From NCBI RefSeq assembly GCF_003240565.2, contig NZ_CP117255.1, forward strand, positions 2,834,501 to 2,898,500: DNA of 64,000 nt, read 5' to 3'. Made by a program: the position numbers and the translations under genes. The notes beneath the pieces are model-generated. The model was not told the origin of the DNA and searched no databases. It saw only the letters and a list, made by a program, of their open reading frames with translations. Each line of letters opens with the position of its first letter. The stretch's first letter is position 1. This stretch comes from Rhizobium tumorigenes (lineage in GTDB: Bacteria > Pseudomonadota > Alphaproteobacteria > Rhizobiales > Rhizobiaceae). Shown here piece by piece: positions 28,035 to 36,954 of the stretch.

Positions 28035-28987
28035 CAGACCTCGGCCGCGCCCACATGGAAGCTTTCCTCGAAATGATGAGCGCCGAGCGCGGTGCAGCGC
28101 TCAACACGCTGTCGTCCTATCAGCACGATCTCGACGACCTGCACGGCTTCCTCAAGGCACGCGCCGTCCGAATGACGGAGGCGGCGTCTGCCGATCTCGG
28201 TGCCTATCTCACAGGTCTCTCCAACCAGGGCTTCAAGGCCTCCTCGCAGGCCCGTCGCCTTTCGGCGATGCGGCAGTTCTACAAGTTTCTCTATGCCGAA
28301 GGGCTGCGCACCGACGACCCGACCGGTATTCTCGATGCGCCGAAAAAGGGCCGCTCACTGCCAAAGATCATGGGCGTCGAAGAGGTTAGCCGCCTTCTGG
28401 CGCAGGCTGAAACCGAAGCCGAACTGGACGGGCCGAACAAGCTGCAGCGCGTCCGGATGCTGGCGCTGCTGGAACTGCTCTATGCAACCGGCATGCGCGT
28501 CAGCGAACTTGTCTCGCTTTCCGCCAAGGTACTGGACCACGAAGGCCGCTTCCTGATGATCCGCGGCAAGGGCAACAAGGAACGCATGGTGCCGCTGTCG
28601 CACTCTGCCATATCGGCGATGAAGGCCTATGGACAGATGCGCCTCGCCCAGGAGGCATCGGCCAAGGAGCCGCCACCGGAAAGTCCGTGGCTGTTTCCAT
28701 CCTCCTCGAAGGAAGGCTACCTGCCGCGCCAGGTGTTTGCCCGCGACCTCAAGGACCTCGCCATCCGCGCCGGCCTGACGCCATCGCTGATATCGCCGCA
28801 CGTGTTGCGGCATGCCTTTGCCAGCCATCTTCTTGCCAACGGCGCCGATCTGCGCGTGGTGCAGGAACTGCTTGGCCATTCGGACATTTCCACCACGCAG
28901 ATCTATACCCATGTGCTGGAAGAACGCCTTCACCAACTGGTGCAAACGCACCACCCCCTTGCCAAACAGGCGAAAAAGCAGGATTAG
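28031..28987 (+). CDS. xerD: site-specific tyrosine recombinase XerD
   Basis: A 318-residue recombinase that resolves chromosome dimers at dif together with XerC. Catalytic residues are visible: R156, K180, H257, R260, H283 and the nucleophile Y292 ([24 protein letters not shown]). The N-terminal SAM-like domain spans about 5-100. The gene lies among housekeeping genes with no mobile element nearby, so it is the chromosomal Xer protein rather than an integrase. No dif site was recognised. Confidence 0.92.
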   Translation: MTDLGRAHMEAFLEMMSAERGAALNTLSSYQHDLDDLHGFLKARAVRMTEAASADLGAYLTGLSNQGFKASSQARRLSAMRQFYKFLYAEGLRTDDPTGILDAPKKGRSLPKIMGVEEVSRLLAQAETEAELDGPNKLQRVRMLALLELLYATGMRVSELVSLSAKVLDHEGRFLMIRGKGNKERMVPLSHSAISAMKAYGQMRLAQEASAKEPPPESPWLFPSSSKEGYLPRQVFARDLKDLAIRAGLTPSLISPHVLRHAFASHLLANGADLRVVQELLGHSDISTTQIYTHVLEERLHQLVQTHHPLAKQAKKQD

Positions 28988-29050
28988 GACCGGCAACAAA
29001 GGCCGGAGCCTGACAACCCCGCCCGCGCAAAAGGAACGGAAACGCCCCTC

Positions 29051-30004
29051 ATGCACCAATATCTCGATTTCGAAAAGCCCATCTCTGACCTCGAGGGCAA
29101 GATCCACGAGCTGAAGAAGCTGGCCCTGGAAGACGAAAGCATCGACACTTCCGATGAGGTGAACAGGCTGGAAGGCCGCGTCCACGAAGCAACGCTCGAG
29201 ATCTACTCCAAGCTCAATGCCTGGCAGAAGACGCAGGTCGCGCGCCATCCGCAGCGACCGCATTTCATCGATTATTCTGCAGCCTTGTTCGAGGAATTCA
29301 CGCCTCTGGCCGGCGACCGGAAGTTTTCAGAGGACGCCGCCATCCAGGCCGGCCTCGCACGCTTCCGTGGCCAGCCTGTTGCTGTCATCGGCCAGGAAAA
29401 GGGCAGCGACACCAAGATGCGGCTGAAACACAATTTCGGTAGTGCCCGGCCCGAGGGCTATCGCAAGGCCATCCGCGTGCTCGAGATGGCGGATCGTTTC
29501 GGCTTGCCGGTCATCACGCTCGTCGATACTGCAGGTGCCTATCCCGGCGTCGGCGCCGAAGAGCGTGGACAGGCGGAAGCCATCGCCCGTTCCACAGAAA
29601 TGTGTCTCGGCCTCAAAGTGCCGATCATCTCGGTCATCGTCGGCGAAGGCGGATCCGGCGGCGCCATCGCGATTGCCACCGGCAACCGCGTCTACATGCT
29701 GGAACATTCGATCTACAGCGTCATCTCGCCGGAAGGTGCGGCCTCCATCCTCTGGCGGGATTCCGCCCGTGCGAAGGAAGCTGCGACCAACATGAAGATC
29801 ACGGCCGAGGACCTGAAGTCCTTCGGCGTCATCGACGGCATCATTCCCGAGCCGCTGGGCGGCGCGCACCGCGATCCGCAAGCCGCAATCGCCTCGACCG
29901 GCAACGTCATCGCGACCGCACTCGAAGAATTTTCTGGTCTTTCCGGCGAGCAGGTCCGCAACGAACGACGCCAGAAATTCCTCGCCATGGGCCGCAATCT
30001 CTAG
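29051..30004 (+). CDS. accA: acetyl-CoA carboxylase carboxyltransferase subunit alpha
   Basis: The alpha carboxyltransferase half of acetyl-CoA carboxylase, 317 residues. Conserved segments are LDFEKPI at the start, GRPxG-type region around [15 protein letters not shown] in parts, the oxyanion region [18 protein letters not shown] in parts, and [10 protein letters not shown]. It makes malonyl-CoA for fatty acids with AccD, biotinylated AccB and AccC. It follows xerD with a 63-base gap. Confidence 0.95.
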   Translation: MHQYLDFEKPISDLEGKIHELKKLALEDESIDTSDEVNRLEGRVHEATLEIYSKLNAWQKTQVARHPQRPHFIDYSAALFEEFTPLAGDRKFSEDAAIQAGLARFRGQPVAVIGQEKGSDTKMRLKHNFGSARPEGYRKAIRVLEMADRFGLPVITLVDTAGAYPGVGAEERGQAEAIARSTEMCLGLKVPIISVIVGEGGSGGAIAIATGNRVYMLEHSIYSVISPEGAASILWRDSARAKEAATNMKITAEDLKSFGVIDGIIPEPLGGAHRDPQAAIASTGNVIATALEEFSGLSGEQVRNERRQKFLAMGRNL

Positions 30005-30238
30005 GCGAAGCCCGTCCAAACGCAGAAAATCACGCGAAATTCTGCCGCAAAAAGCCAAATCTTGGCCACATTGATGTTATCCAACGAACCTCGGGCAAAG
30101 AAGTGCTTGCCTGGGGGCACCGGCCGATGCATAGGCTGGTAAGGAATCGTCAAGCATAAACGCCTATGATTTTGGTTCCTTTGATGGGGTTGCGATAAGG
30201 GTCACCCGACCCGTTTCGCGTCTAGGGCTTAGTCACAC

Positions 30239-31552
30239 ATGCGCATTCGTTACCTTGCCTCTCTTTCGCTGATGGCGCTGGCACTCGCCGGCTGCAACGA
30301 CACGCTTGATTCCGCCACCTCGATCGACCTGTCGAAGGTCAAGAACAAGGTAGAGCAGCCGCTCCCGGACCGCATCGTCGCCGAAATGGCGAAAAAGGGC
30401 ATGGACCGCAACTCGCCGATCATGATCCGCATCCTCAAGGAAGAGGGTGTCATGGAGATCTGGAAGGCGAAGACAGACAACCGCTTCGACAAGATTGCCG
30501 AATACAAGATCTGTGCGTGGTCCGGCCGCCTGGGCCCGAAGGTCAAGGAAGGCGACCGGCAGGCGCCCGAGGGCTTCTACAACCTGACGCCGGCCAACCT
30601 TAATCCGAATTCGAAATATTACCTCGCCATCAACACCGGCTTCCCGAACAAATACGACAGCGCAAACGGCCGCAATGGCGTCAACCTGATGATCCACGGC
30701 GCCTGCTCGTCTTCCGGCTGCTATTCGATGACGGACCAGCAGGTGCTGGAAATCTACGCCTTCGCGCGCGACGCCTTCAAGGGTGGCCAGAAGACCATCC
30801 AGCTCGAAGCCTTTCCGTTTCGCATGACAGCCGAGAACATGGTCCGCCATCGCCTCAACTCCAACATCGACTTCTGGAAGATGCTGAAGGCCGGCTACGA
30901 CGATTTCGAGGTGACCAAGCGTCCGCCGGAAGTCGAGGTCTGCGAGAAGAAATACGTCTTCAACCAGCAGGCCGACGGTCCCTTCACTGCTGGCGGCAAA
31001 TGCCCCGCCATGACCACGCCGCCTGCCCTTCAGTCGGCTCTGGTCGCCTACAACAGGAGCTACAAGCTCGATTACGACAAGGCGATGAGCAAATATAGCG
31101 ATACCGCCTGGTACGATCCGACCGAAGCCGAGCGCAAGGCGGTCGTCGCCAAGCAGCGCGCCGGCCACGATCTGGCATACGCACCGACGGGCTCGGCCCT
31201 GGCTGCCGGCAAGATCATGAAGGTCACCGAACTCGAAACCCTGATGGCCCGCCAGTCGAACCTTCCGACGACGTCTCCGACCTTGATGGCCGGAATGCCG
31301 TCAGGCATCCACAATGCCAAAGGTAACATTGCGCAACTGCCGATGACGACTGCCTCTGTCCCGACGGCGGGCAGCGCTCCGGCAGCGACATTGGCCCCGA
31401 CAGCCGTTGCCGTGACATTGCCGGCGACCGTGCCGGTACCGGCCCAGAACCCACTGGCCTATGCGCAGGTCCCGTCCCCGGTCGAGACAGCTCAGGACCA
31501 GCCTTCCGACAAGAAGCCGCCGTTCTGGAAATTCTGGTCGAAGAGTGAGTAG
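30239..31552 (+). CDS. YafK-type L,D-transpeptidase lipoprotein
   Basis: A 437-residue lipoprotein with lipobox LALAGC (C19). A YkuD-type catalytic domain follows (about 60-200) with H153 and nucleophile C161 in HGACSSSGCYSM. Family members remodel peptidoglycan or detach lipoproteins from it, acting in the periplasm. The last 130 residues are Ala/Pro/Thr-rich and low-complexity. The 234 bases upstream hold no other feature that I recognise. The gene overlaps the next one by eight bases. Confidence 0.85.
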   Translation: MRIRYLASLSLMALALAGCNDTLDSATSIDLSKVKNKVEQPLPDRIVAEMAKKGMDRNSPIMIRILKEEGVMEIWKAKTDNRFDKIAEYKICAWSGRLGPKVKEGDRQAPEGFYNLTPANLNPNSKYYLAINTGFPNKYDSANGRNGVNLMIHGACSSSGCYSMTDQQVLEIYAFARDAFKGGQKTIQLEAFPFRMTAENMVRHRLNSNIDFWKMLKAGYDDFEVTKRPPEVEVCEKKYVFNQQADGPFTAGGKCPAMTTPPALQSALVAYNRSYKLDYDKAMSKYSDTAWYDPTEAERKAVVAKQRAGHDLAYAPTGSALAAGKIMKVTELETLMARQSNLPTTSPTLMAGMPSGIHNAKGNIAQLPMTTASVPTAGSAPAATLAPTAVAVTLPATVPVPAQNPLAYAQVPSPVETAQDQPSDKKPPFWKFWSKSE

Positions 31553-31778
31553 GCTCGACGCCGGCACCTATGACCTGCGCGGACTGAAATGTCCGCTTCC
31601 CGTTTTAAAGACCCGGAAAAAACTGGCGTCGATGCCTCAAGGCGCAGTGCTGAGCGTCGAGACCAGCGATCCGCTGGCCATCATCGACATCCCGCATTTC
31701 TGCAACGAAAACGGCCATACGCTGCTGGACAGCGCCAGCACGGCGGACGGCCATCGCTTCACGATTCGCAAGGGTTGA
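31545..31778 (+). CDS. TusA/SirA-like sulfurtransferase
   Basis: A 77-residue protein of the TusA family with the signature DLRGLKCPLPVLKTRKKL and its active cysteine at C16. TusA proteins pass persulfide sulfur in tRNA thiolation and cofactor synthesis. The likely start is a GTG at 31545, inside the last codons of the L,D-transpeptidase gene. It converges with the CobW-type gene. Confidence 0.82.
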   Translation: MSRLDAGTYDLRGLKCPLPVLKTRKKLASMPQGAVLSVETSDPLAIIDIPHFCNENGHTLLDSASTADGHRFTIRKG

Positions 31779-32942
31779 CTACAGGCGCATTCCCGGGATC
31801 GCCAGCGGATTGTTTTCCAATGCCTCGCGGTCAGGCATGTCGACGCGCGGCTTGCCGAGGAAGGCGTCGAACAGGTCCTTGACGAAACTCTCCGGCAGAT
31901 CCTTGGTGATCAGCACCATGCGCGTCCGCCTGTCGGCTGGATCCGGCCACGCCGGCAGTCGCACCGGTGCGTGAAAGATGTTCTGGACGCCATGCAGCAC
32001 GACAGGCCGCTCCGGACGATCCTTCAGGGCGACGATGGCCTTCATGCGCAACAGCTTTTCGCCATGCGCCGAGCGCAGCAGGTCGATGAACATATCCAGC
32101 GCCATCGGATCGATCGGCTGGCTCTCGACAATCGAGAATGACCGGATCGACGCATCGTGACGATTGACGTCATGGCCATGCCGATGCCCGTCGCCATGAT
32201 GGTGATCATCGTGATGATGATCATGCTCATGTTCGTGGTGATGCCCGTGATCGTGGGCTTCTGCAGTCATCTCATCCTGCAGCCAGCGGCCGACATCTGC
32301 AATTTTCGAGCCGGGATCGTACAGGCCGTTGACGAGGATAGCGGCACGCGCGGCCTCCTCGCTGTCGCCGTCGACGATCGGGGCGCGCGGATTGAGCAGC
32401 CGCAGCCGCGCTTCCAGCGCTGACGATGAGGCAGCACCCGCCATGGTGCCCTTGGAAATGATCAGCCGGTCGGCGACTGCCACCTGCCGGCGCGCTTCCT
32501 CGTGGTTGTCGAGGGTCTGCAGCCCGTTGACGGCATCGACGACAGTGACCATGCCGTCGAGATCGAAGCTCTGGGCGATGACGGGATTTCCCATGATCGC
32601 CTGCATCACCGGCGCCGGGTCGGCAAGCCCCGTCGTCTCGATGACGACGCGGCGCAGCGTGCGGCTGCGGCCCGTCTGCATCCGGTCCATCAGCATCGCC
32701 AGCGTATCGACCAGCTCCCCGCGTACGGTGCAGCAGAGGCAGCCATCGGACAATTCGATGATAGCGTCGCCGGAGCTCTCGACCAGCAGGTGGTCGATGC
32801 CGACATCGCCGAACTCGTTGATGACGACGGCCGTGTCGCGCATCTCCGGATCCTTCAGGATGCGGTTGAGAAGCGTCGACTTGCCGGCGCCGAGAAAGCC
32901 GGTGAGGATGGACACCGGCACCTTGTCAGGCGTGCTGTTCAT
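31779..32942 (-). CDS. CobW/COG0523 family metal-chaperone GTPase
   Basis: A 387-residue G3E GTPase. Walker A is GFLGAGKST at 15-23, the metal motif CLCC is at 68-71 and ETTGLADP follows at 102-109. The C-terminal CobW domain is present. A long His/Asp-rich run at about 227-258 would bind metal. The guanine-specificity motif, usually SKTD or NKxD, reads SKGT at 163-166, which is unusual. Family members deliver zinc, cobalt or other metals to proteins. It starts at the ATG at 32942. Confidence 0.88.
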   Translation of the reverse strand: MNSTPDKVPVSILTGFLGAGKSTLLNRILKDPEMRDTAVVINEFGDVGIDHLLVESSGDAIIELSDGCLCCTVRGELVDTLAMLMDRMQTGRSRTLRRVVIETTGLADPAPVMQAIMGNPVIAQSFDLDGMVTVVDAVNGLQTLDNHEEARRQVAVADRLIISKGTMAGAASSSALEARLRLLNPRAPIVDGDSEEAARAAILVNGLYDPGSKIADVGRWLQDEMTAEAHDHGHHHEHEHDHHHDDHHHGDGHRHGHDVNRHDASIRSFSIVESQPIDPMALDMFIDLLRSAHGEKLLRMKAIVALKDRPERPVVLHGVQNIFHAPVRLPAWPDPADRRTRMVLITKDLPESFVKDLFDAFLGKPRVDMPDREALENNPLAIPGMRL

Positions 32943-32955
32943 GATCTGGGTCCGA

Positions 32956-34089
32956 TCAGTTGGTCGGGCGCGGCTGCGGAACCGGAATGCCTGCGACATC
33001 GCCGGACACCTGTTGCGAATTCTTCGCGACAGACGCCTTGTCGGCAGCCGCATCAGGTCCGCCGCCGATCAGCCCGGCATAGGTGAAGTTGGGGGTATGG
33101 GTCATTTCGTGGATATAGGGCGACAGCACCTTCATCCGGCCTGTCGGGTCGCGCGTCTCGCTGCGCATCTGCGCACCCTTGGCGCTGCAGATATCGTTGG
33201 TAACGTCCGCCACCTGGTCCTGGCCAGGGCCATAGGGTTTCAGTGTCTGCAAGGTGTCGTTGCCGGGAAACTGCGAGGTAAAGCCTTTTTCGAGCATGTC
33301 GGCCGACATATCGGCGCGTTCAGCCAGGCTGTTGGTGCCGAGCACGACGGACACAAGCGTTCTGCCGTTGCGGGTCGCCGACGCGATCTGGTTGAAACCG
33401 GATGCGCAGATGAAGCCGGTCTTCATGCCATCGGCACCGTTGTACCGGCCGATCAGCAGGTTGATGTTTGGTACCGGCTTGACGCCGTTGGTAAAGCCTT
33501 CGAGCGCAAAGTAACCGGCATACTGCGGAAACTCGCGGCGCAGGGCGACCGTCACGATCGCGAGATCACGGGCTGTCGTGTACTGGCCCTTGCCCGGCAG
33601 GCCGTTCGGATTGATGAAATGCGAACTTGTCATGCCGAGTCGCGCTGCTTCCGCATTCATCTTGACGACGAAGCCCTGCTCGGAGCCACCGACCGTCTCG
33701 GCAACAGCCATGGCCAGATCGTTGGCCGATTTCACCAGCATCATCTTCAACGCATTATCGAGCGTCATCTTCTGGCCAGGCTTGAAATACATCTTGGCGG
33801 CAGGCTGGGCGGCGGCGTGCTTCGACATCACCACCGGGGTGTCGAGGCTGATCTGGCCGGCCTGGATGGCGCGAAACGTCGTATAGACCGTCATCAGCTT
33901 TGTCAGCGATGCGGGATACCATTTGCGGAACGCTTCCTCGTGCTCCAGCACGCGGCCGGTGCTGACATCGACAAGGATGTGTGGGTTGGCAAAGGCTGCG
34001 GATGCACCGCTCAGGAAAAGCGCTGTGACGGCAGCACCCACCGGCAAAAGCCGCAAGGCGGCAAACAAAGAATTCTGCTTCGTCGGCAC
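32956..34089 (-). CDS. D-alanyl-D-alanine carboxypeptidase (PBP, S11 family)
   Basis: A serine penicillin-binding protein of 377 residues with a signal peptide (about 1-34). Catalytic motifs are S61-L-T-K64, S121-A-N123 and K223-T-G225. It trims the terminal D-Ala of peptidoglycan stem peptides in the periplasm. The start is a GTG at 34089, with GAAGGA six bases upstream. A Pro-rich tail ends the protein, without an obvious amphipathic membrane anchor. It lies 13 bases before the CobW-type gene. Confidence 0.9.
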   Translation of the reverse strand: MPTKQNSLFAALRLLPVGAAVTALFLSGASAAFANPHILVDVSTGRVLEHEEAFRKWYPASLTKLMTVYTTFRAIQAGQISLDTPVVMSKHAAAQPAAKMYFKPGQKMTLDNALKMMLVKSANDLAMAVAETVGGSEQGFVVKMNAEAARLGMTSSHFINPNGLPGKGQYTTARDLAIVTVALRREFPQYAGYFALEGFTNGVKPVPNINLLIGRYNGADGMKTGFICASGFNQIASATRNGRTLVSVVLGTNSLAERADMSADMLEKGFTSQFPGNDTLQTLKPYGPGQDQVADVTNDICSAKGAQMRSETRDPTGRMKVLSPYIHEMTHTPNFTYAGLIGGGPDAAADKASVAKNSQQVSGDVAGIPVPQPRPTN

Positions 34090-34230
34090 GGTCTGTCCTT
34101 CAGTGTCCGGAATTTTCTCGAACCTCGCAGGTATTTAACCTATATGGCTATGAGAAGGCAAAGGTGATCGACGGTTTATTTCCGTCTTCCCACGCCATAT
34201 CAAAGAGATTGATCAGCAGGAAAATCGACC

Positions 34231-35391
34231 ATGCCCATCTTGAACAGAGCAGCGGAACTGCAGGACGAAGTGACCGAATGGCGCCGCCACATCCACGCCC
34301 ATCCGGGCTTGCTCTACGCTGTCGAGGAAACCGCCGCCTTCGTCGCTGACAAGCTGAAAAGCTTCGGCGTCGACGAGATCGTCACCGGCATCGGCCGCAC
34401 CGGCGTCGTCGGTATCATCCGTGGCACCGGCGAAGGCCGCACCATCGGCCTGCGCGCCGACATGGATGCTTTGCCGATGACCGAGATTTCCGGCAAGCCC
34501 TGGGCCTCGAAGACACCCGGCAAGATGCATGCCTGCGGCCATGACGGCCACACCGCCATGCTGCTGGGCGCCGCCAAATACCTGGCCGAAACACGCAATT
34601 TCACCGGCAGCGTCGCCGTCATCTTCCAGCCGGCCGAAGAAGGCGGCGCCGGCGGCAAGCTGATGGTCGAGGACGGCATGATGGACCGTTTCAAGATCGC
34701 CGAAGTCTATGGCATGCACAACATGCCGGGCATCCCCGTCGGCAAGTTCGCCATCCGCAAGGGTGCGATCATGGCGGCGACGGACGAGTTCAGCATTGTC
34801 GTCAAGGGCCGGGGCGGCCATGCGGCCATGCCGCACACCACGATCGACCCCATTGCCATCGGCGCGCAGATCGTTACCAACCTGCAGATGATCGCCTCGC
34901 GCAACGTCGACCCGCTCGGCTCTGCGGTCGTTTCCGTTACCAAATTCAACGCCGGCTTCGCCCAGAACGCCATCGCCAACGAAGCCACCCTCGCCGGCAC
35001 TGTCCGCACGCTGGACGCAGGCATTCGCGATCTGGCCGAGCAGCGCCTGCGCCAGGTCGTCGCCGGTATCATCGCCGCCCATGGGGCCGAAGCCGACGTC
35101 CGCTATAACCGCAATTACCCGGTGACATTCAACCACGCCAACGAGACGGATTACGCTGCGGAGGCCGCTCGCGACATCGCCGGTGACGCCAACGTCAATG
35201 CGGAAGTCGATCCGATGATGGGCGGCGAGGATTTTTCCTACATGCTCAACGCCCGGCCCGGTGCCTTCCTGTTTCTCGGCAATGGCGACACCGCCGGCCT
35301 GCACAATGCCGCCTACGACTTTAACGACGAGGCCATAGCCCACGGCATTTCCTTCTGGGTCCGCCTTGCCGAGCAACGTCTCGGCTCGTAA
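34231..35391 (+). CDS. M20 family amidohydrolase (hippurate-hydrolase-like)
   Basis: A 386-residue metal-dependent amidohydrolase of the M20D family, which includes hippurate hydrolases and IAA-amino-acid hydrolases. Metal ligands are in HACGHDGHTAML and QPAEEGGAGG; the substrate-binding RGGHAAMPH and the late GGEDFSYML are present. The natural substrate (N-acyl amino acid or peptide) is not evident. It stands alone between the carboxypeptidase and CBS genes. Confidence 0.9.
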   Translation: MPILNRAAELQDEVTEWRRHIHAHPGLLYAVEETAAFVADKLKSFGVDEIVTGIGRTGVVGIIRGTGEGRTIGLRADMDALPMTEISGKPWASKTPGKMHACGHDGHTAMLLGAAKYLAETRNFTGSVAVIFQPAEEGGAGGKLMVEDGMMDRFKIAEVYGMHNMPGIPVGKFAIRKGAIMAATDEFSIVVKGRGGHAAMPHTTIDPIAIGAQIVTNLQMIASRNVDPLGSAVVSVTKFNAGFAQNAIANEATLAGTVRTLDAGIRDLAEQRLRQVVAGIIAAHGAEADVRYNRNYPVTFNHANETDYAAEAARDIAGDANVNAEVDPMMGGEDFSYMLNARPGAFLFLGNGDTAGLHNAAYDFNDEAIAHGISFWVRLAEQRLGS

Positions 35392-35420
35392 CGACGCAAC
35401 CTCATTGGTGACCGATACCC

Positions 35421-35452
35421 GCGATGGCATTGATCAAAATCAATGCCATCGC
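35421..35452. promoter_or_regulatory. perfect FNR/FixK-type box inside a 14-bp palindrome
   Basis: TTGAT-CAAA-ATCAA at 35430-35443 matches the FNR/FixK/FnrN consensus TTGAT-N4-ATCAA at every defined base. It is the core of a longer perfect inverted repeat, with 14-bp arms and a 4-base centre, covering 35421-35452. It lies about 100 bases before the CBS-domain gene at 35546, a suitable place for oxygen-controlled activation. Confidence 0.7.
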
Positions 35453-35545
35453 GTCCCTCTTCCCTAGTGTGCTGAGAGTTCGGTTAGTGACGTCGGTTAA
35501 AAGAGCCGGTGTTGCTGCCCTCTTCAGGTCTCGGGAGGAATAAAA

Positions 35546-36208
35546 ATGCTCGCCAAGAACGTCATGACAACCAGTGTCATCTCGATCCAACCCACCGCGA
35601 GCGTCCGCAGCGCCGCACTCTCGATGATCGCCCACTCCATCAGCGGCCTGCCCGTTGTCGATGACGATGGACTGATGATCGGCATCGTGACGGAGGGGGA
35701 CTTGCTGCGTCGCGTCGCCGTACGCGCGCAGGATCGGCACTACGACCTGCCCGGGCCAAACGATCCCCCTTCATTGGACGACTACGTGCATACCCATGGA
35801 TGGTCGGTCCGGGATGCGATGTGCAGCGATATCATCACGGCGGGCCCCGACACCGATGTCCGCGAGATTGCCGGCATCATGCTGTCGCACGGGATCAAGC
35901 GCGTACCGATCCTCGACAAGGGGCAGCTCATCGGCATCGTCAGCCGTTGCGACCTGCTGGGCATGATCATCGACGCACCCTTCGATATCGTCGCTTCCGG
36001 CGATGAGGGAATTCGCCTCGCCATCTCCACCCGGCTGCAGGACGATCTAGGCATCGACCCGGCGCACGTGAAGGTTACGGTATCGGGCGCTCGCGTTTCT
36101 GTTGGCGGGCGGCTTGAGACCGACCTGCAGCAAAAAGCCGTCCGGGTGCTCGTCGAAAGTGTTCACGGCGTGACCGGCTACACCGACCACACGACGCTGA
36201 CAGACTGA
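35546..36208 (+). CDS. CBS-pair and BON-domain protein
   Basis: A 220-residue cytoplasmic protein: CBS motifs at about 5-60 (SGLPVVDDDGLMIGIVTEGDLLRR in parts) and 92-145 (IKRVPILDKGQLIGIVSRCDLL in parts), then a BON-like domain at about 152-218. CBS pairs bind adenine nucleotides. An ideal GGAGGAAT ribosome site precedes the ATG, and a perfect FNR-type box lies upstream, so low-oxygen induction is likely. A second CBS gene follows 42 bases later. Confidence 0.85.
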   Translation: MLAKNVMTTSVISIQPTASVRSAALSMIAHSISGLPVVDDDGLMIGIVTEGDLLRRVAVRAQDRHYDLPGPNDPPSLDDYVHTHGWSVRDAMCSDIITAGPDTDVREIAGIMLSHGIKRVPILDKGQLIGIVSRCDLLGMIIDAPFDIVASGDEGIRLAISTRLQDDLGIDPAHVKVTVSGARVSVGGRLETDLQQKAVRVLVESVHGVTGYTDHTTLTD

Positions 36209-36250
36209 CAACCCGAGCGATTAGTTGCGACGGCATACCAAGGAACGACC

Positions 36251-36532
36251 ATGGACGACGCCCAAAAGACCAACAAACCGCTGCAGACGGTGACGCGCGG
36301 CACATTCGCCAACGATGTTCTGGAAATCATGCAGCGGGAGAACGTCAGCATCGTGGTGGTGGTCGACACAGGAGCCATCATCGGCACCGTGACGGATCGC
36401 GACATAGCCATGAAGTGCCTCCTGTCAGGAAAGCTTCCTGGCGCTATCACCGCCTTCGACGTGATGACGCTGCAGCCGGACGGATGCATCGGCAAGGCCA
36501 TGCGGCGCGCAGAACTGCACATCATGGAATAG
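36251..36532 (+). CDS. short, probably truncated CBS-domain protein
   Basis: A 93-residue protein. Residues 18-60 form one CBS unit (VLEIMQRENVSIVVVVDTGAIIG then VTDRDIAMK). A second begins at about 70 (VMTLQPDGCIGKAMRRAELHI) but the frame stops where its LPVVD strand and the next DL helix would be. CBS proteins normally carry a full pair, so this is either a truncated gene or a minimal form that dimerises. It lies 42 bases after the CBS-BON gene and probably shares its promoter. Confidence 0.65.
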   Translation: MDDAQKTNKPLQTVTRGTFANDVLEIMQRENVSIVVVVDTGAIIGTVTDRDIAMKCLLSGKLPGAITAFDVMTLQPDGCIGKAMRRAELHIME

Positions 36533-36654
36533 CGGCGGCAGTCCCGTCCCGGTGTGGAGCCTGCTAGGCATGCCCTCCCGAACACGGATTTCGGCAAAAG
36601 ATGAGTTGCGACAGGCTTGAGCCTGCGTTATGGAGACCAGGGCAAAACCGTTAT

Positions 36655-36954
36655 GTCCACGTAGCTCAGTAGGATAGAGCACAGGATTCCTAGTTGCATT
36701 AATTGGGGGCTGCATTTGAAAGATTGCAGTCGATCTGCTCAAAGTCGGGGAACGCTTCGCTGAACTCCAGCATGCCAATCCCGAGCCAAGCGCCGGAGAA
36801 ATCCGGTGAAGGTGTAGAGACTGGATGGGCAGCACCTAAAGGCCTCGGCCCATGGTGAAGGGACAGTCCAGACCACGAACGCCTCCGGGCGGCGGTTAAA
36901 ACCGAAGTGGTATGAATCCTGGGGTCGGAGGTTCGAATCCTCTCGTGGACACCA
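36655..36954 (+). tRNA. tRNA-Arg(CCU), interrupted by a group I intron
   Basis: The 5' exon (36655-36691) gives acceptor GTCCACG, the D arm, anticodon stem CAGGA and TTCCT, ending exactly on the third anticodon base. The 3' exon (36915-36954) supplies AA, stem TCCTG, T arm with TTCGAAT, acceptor CGTGGAC and an encoded ACCA end. Joined, they form a 77-base cloverleaf with every stem paired and anticodon CCU, which reads AGG arginine codons. The 223 bases between have group I intron features. Confidence 0.92.
36692..36914 (+). ncRNA. group I self-splicing intron in tRNA-Arg(CCU)
   Basis: The insert lies after U36 in the anticodon loop and ends in G (36914), as group I introns do. Just inside it, GGGGG at 36705-36709 can pair with the exon end TTCCT to form P1 with a U-G pair at the splice site, and the adjacent ATT can pair with the first AAT of the 3' exon as P10. 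Core elements are the AATCCCGAGCCAAG block near 36777, GGTGTAGAGACT at 36811-36822, and GACAGTCC at 36862-36869, whose GACT/AGTC would form P7. No protein is encoded. Agrobacterium has an intron in the same tRNA. Confidence 0.9.

Noticed and set aside
28031..28987. Tyrosine recombinase as a sign of an integrated element
   Set aside because: Housekeeping neighbours, coupling to a small conserved gene, and XerD-like length and motifs fit the chromosomal dimer-resolution enzyme.
32157..32260. Short repeated ATG/CAT-rich stretch resembling a tandem repeat
   Set aside because: It is the codon repetition of the His-rich tract in the CobW-type protein, with no regular unit or spacers.
36655..36954. 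Reading the split tRNA as a phage attachment site or a decayed tRNA
   Set aside because: Both exons are intact and pair fully, and the insert has group I core elements and no integrase or duplicated tRNA end.
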